Shown: positions 62,497-64,000 of the stretch, one piece after another
Layout of the letters: every line of letters begins with the position of its first letter
Position numbering within the stretch: the stretch's first letter is position 1
Origin: Corynebacterium sp. HMSC08A12
GTDB lineage: Bacteria > Actinomycetota > Actinomycetes > Mycobacteriales > Mycobacteriaceae
DNA length: 64,000 nucleotides
Assembly (NCBI RefSeq): GCF_001807485.1
Contig: NZ_KV789178.1
Location: 1-64,000 of the forward strand
Direction of reading: 5' to 3'
Notes under the pieces: generated by a model
Databases searched by the model: none
What the model saw: the letters and a program-made list of their open reading frames with translations, nothing else
What the model was told of the DNA's origin: nothing
Made by a program: the position numbers and the translations under genes

Positions 62497-62646
62497 GTGG
62501 CTAGGTTTACTTATCTTATTGATGCCTCAGCCTTGTTGGGATTTAATGCCTTTGAGGGTGGAGTTGCTGCCCCGATGTTGATAAGAGGCAAGGAGATCGC
62601 GGTGTGCGTTGCTAACTTTCCTATGAGGTTGAGTTCCGACGCATGA
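62497..62646 (+). CDS. Possible 49-residue peptide upstream of an ABC transporter
   Basis: A frame from GTG 62497 (or TTG 62485) runs 49 codons to a TGA that overlaps the ABC ATPase ATG in an ATGA junction. The peptide starts MARFTYLIDASALLGF, contains FNAFEGGVAAPMLIRG and ends in NFPMRLSSDA. The Gly-Gly after a hydrophobic half recalls export leader sites, but the EGGVAAP.LIRG stretch also recalls a sulfatase motif, so it may be a fragment of a lost gene. No clear ribosome site is seen for the GTG. Treated as a candidate only. Confidence 0.35.
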   Translation: MARFTYLIDASALLGFNAFEGGVAAPMLIRGKEIAVCVANFPMRLSSDA

Positions 62647-63434
62647 AACTGTCAATAGAAGAACTGAGCTTCTCGTATAGGAAGATCTTTGGTAAGAAGC
62701 CAGTGTTGCGCTCCATTACTGGAACTTTTAATGAAGGTGTTACGGGTATCTTGGGGCCGAATGGTTCCGGTAAGAGTACCTTGCTGAATATTGTCACTGG
62801 TCGGTTGAAATCCCCGAAGGGTTCGGTCTACCTGGTGACAGAGCATGGGCGGAAAACGATGGATGAGTATCAGAGAAACTCTTCCATTGGCTACTTACCG
62901 CAGCGTTTCACGTTTGTTCCCGGGATGTGTGTCAAAGACACTGTTGAATATGTTGGATGGGTTAATGGTCTAACGGGGAAGCAACTTAATCGTGCCGTGG
63001 AAAATTCGCTTGATGTTGTTCGTCTGAATGAGCAGCAAGTGCTGAAGGCTGGTGCGCTCTCGGGTGGACAACGGCAACGGCTTGGACTCGCGTGCGTTCT
63101 TGTACACGAGCCGGAGGTAATGATTCTCGACGAGCCCACTACGGGGTTGGATCCGGAATCGAGAATGCTAATGCGGAAATGCATTGCCGACGCTGCTAGC
63201 GATGACAGGCTTGTCCTTATTTCTACCCACCATATGGAAGATCTTCGGTATCTGGCTGATGATGTATGGGTCATAGCAGAGGGGCAGCTCCTGTACTCCG
63301 GGTCGCTCGAGGGTATGGGAGAGGGTCTTGCTACCAGCGATGACCTTCGATATGGAACTGAGTTTGAAGCTGGATACTCGGACTTGGTTCAGAGCCTGCG
63401 ATCCCAGAATGGGGAGGGTCCGAAGCATGATTAG
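62643..63434 (+). CDS. ABC transporter ATP-binding protein
   Basis: 263 residues. Walker A GPNGSGKST, Q-loop GYLPQRF, signature LSGGQRQRLGLA, Walker B VMILDEPTTGLDPE and switch His ISTHHMED are intact. It resembles ATPases of ABC-2 type exporters that pair with a separate multi-helix permease (bacteriocin immunity, Na+ or lipid export). Base composition is lower in GC than the rest of the window and codons end more often in A or T, suggesting transfer. Overlaps the permease gene by eight bases. Confidence 0.88.
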   Translation: MKLSIEELSFSYRKIFGKKPVLRSITGTFNEGVTGILGPNGSGKSTLLNIVTGRLKSPKGSVYLVTEHGRKTMDEYQRNSSIGYLPQRFTFVPGMCVKDTVEYVGWVNGLTGKQLNRAVENSLDVVRLNEQQVLKAGALSGGQRQRLGLACVLVHEPEVMILDEPTTGLDPESRMLMRKCIADAASDDRLVLISTHHMEDLRYLADDVWVIAEGQLLYSGSLEGMGEGLATSDDLRYGTEFEAGYSDLVQSLRSQNGEGPKHD

Positions 63435-64000
63435 ATTGTATGCTCGGTCTTCCCTCGGTTGGATCATGCTTGCGGGTGCCGTTGTAATTACCTTAACGGA
63501 AGTCCTCTTTCAACTTGAGTTGTTGAAGGCTCCCTATCAGCAGTGGGGTCTTATTGAGTCGAACTTGTCGAACTCACTTGTCGTTGTGATGCCACTCGTA
63601 GGCGGGATAGCTGCGGTGCTGCAAGTCCTCGGGCACTCTCCGGGGCGGATAAGCACTATGGCAGGAACTCGAGTTAGCCCTTACGGGCAGTCTATCTGGA
63701 CAACATTAACGTGGTTAGCGGTGTCTATAGTTAGCGTTGTTGCCGTACTGCTTATCTGCTTCGGATTTGCTATTGCAACAGCTGGGGGTGGAACACCGGA
63801 GTTTAAACTGTACCTGGCCATCTTAGGGTCGATTGTTTTTTCGGTGTTTGTTGGTCATGTCATTGGCTACCTTTCTGCTGATCTGAAAGTATCCCTGATT
63901 GTGGTTGCCCTTCTCGCAGTGCTTCCCATGTCTGCAGTTAATGGATTTTCGACCTTGCGGTTTATTCCGATACTTCCGGCTGAGAAGCTACCTAGTTTCA
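63427..64000 (+). CDS. ABC transporter permease (partial, runs off the right edge)
   Basis: 191 residues are visible from ATG 63427. Hydrophobic helices lie near 11-30, 48-67, 90-118, 131-150 and 155-170, a pattern typical of ABC-2 permeases, with a soluble loop near HSPGRISTMAGTRVSPYGQSIW. It overlaps the ATPase stop and so is co-translated with it. The substrate is unknown and the C-terminal part is missing. Confidence 0.75.
   Translation, partial: MIRLYARSSLGWIMLAGAVVITLTEVLFQLELLKAPYQQWGLIESNLSNSLVVVMPLVGGIAAVLQVLGHSPGRISTMAGTRVSPYGQSIWTTLTWLAVSIVSVVAVLLICFGFAIATAGGGTPEFKLYLAILGSIVFSVFVGHVIGYLSADLKVSLIVVALLAVLPMSAVNGFSTLRFIPILPAEKLPSF

Noticed and set aside
1-64000. tRNA, rRNA or CRISPR arrays
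   Set aside because: Scanning the gene-free gaps by eye showed no cloverleaf with a T-loop GTTCGA context and no regularly spaced direct repeats.

Overview
The window looks like a stretch of chromosome from a high-GC, mycolic-acid-type actinobacterium, most probably a Corynebacterium. The gene order closely follows the corynebacterial and mycobacterial core: sdhCAB; mshA - ybjN-like - gpmA - senX3/regX3 - ppx - proC - small HTH gene - bS22 - SerB-like HAD - glutaredoxin - hemACDB - hemL - phosphoglycerate-mutase-like - resA/ccdA/resB/ccsA; menA/menE. GTG and TTG starts are common. I cannot name the species from the sequence alone.

Layout. 0-4 kb: the end of an unidentified gene, then a beta-phosphoglucomutase/GH65 phosphorylase pair. 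4-8.2 kb: the succinate dehydrogenase operon behind a leader rich in inverted repeats. 8.2-8.6 kb: a non-coding stretch with a terminator and a 130-bp inverted-repeat element. 8.6-15.2 kb: DUF445, DUF2516, deoC, an LmeA-like lipid-binding protein, a methyltransferase, a DUF2505 protein and murB. 15.2-19.1 kb (minus strand): fadD, a second inverted-repeat element, then alkane monooxygenase alkB, a small membrane protein and rubredoxin. 19.3-29.4 kb: mycothiol synthesis (mshA), gpmA, the SenX3/RegX3 phosphate-type two-component system, exopolyphosphatase-like ppx, a Lys/Pro/Ala-rich membrane protein, proC, an excisionase-type HTH protein and the 33-codon gene for ribosomal protein bS22. 29.5-42.6 kb: heme precursor synthesis (hemA, hemC, a fused methyltransferase/HemD, hemB, hemL). 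Two membrane proteins and a P-type ATPase homologue that has lost its catalytic motifs lie inside this run. 42.7-47.6 kb: system II cytochrome c maturation. 47.7-55.9 kb: dTDP-rhamnose genes (rmlB, rmlC, rmlA) with a complete siderophore uptake operon under an iron box placed between rmlB and rmlC, then an APH-fold protein. 55.9-62.5 kb: small membrane proteins, menA, menE, a DoxX protein with a disordered tail and an RluA-type pseudouridine synthase. 62.5-64 kb: a lower-GC segment with a possible 49-codon peptide gene, an ABC ATPase and a truncated permease.

How the parts connect. Much of the window serves respiration: complex II, heme precursors, cytochrome c maturation and menaquinone. Iron uptake sits next to these genes. 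The strongest unusual signals are the catalytically dead P-type ATPase in the heme cluster, the paired inverted-repeat elements with matching AATGTCG ends, the iron-uptake block inside the rhamnose genes, and the small ORF translationally overlapping an ABC transporter in the low-GC right end. No tRNA, rRNA, CRISPR array, transposase or phage gene was seen.
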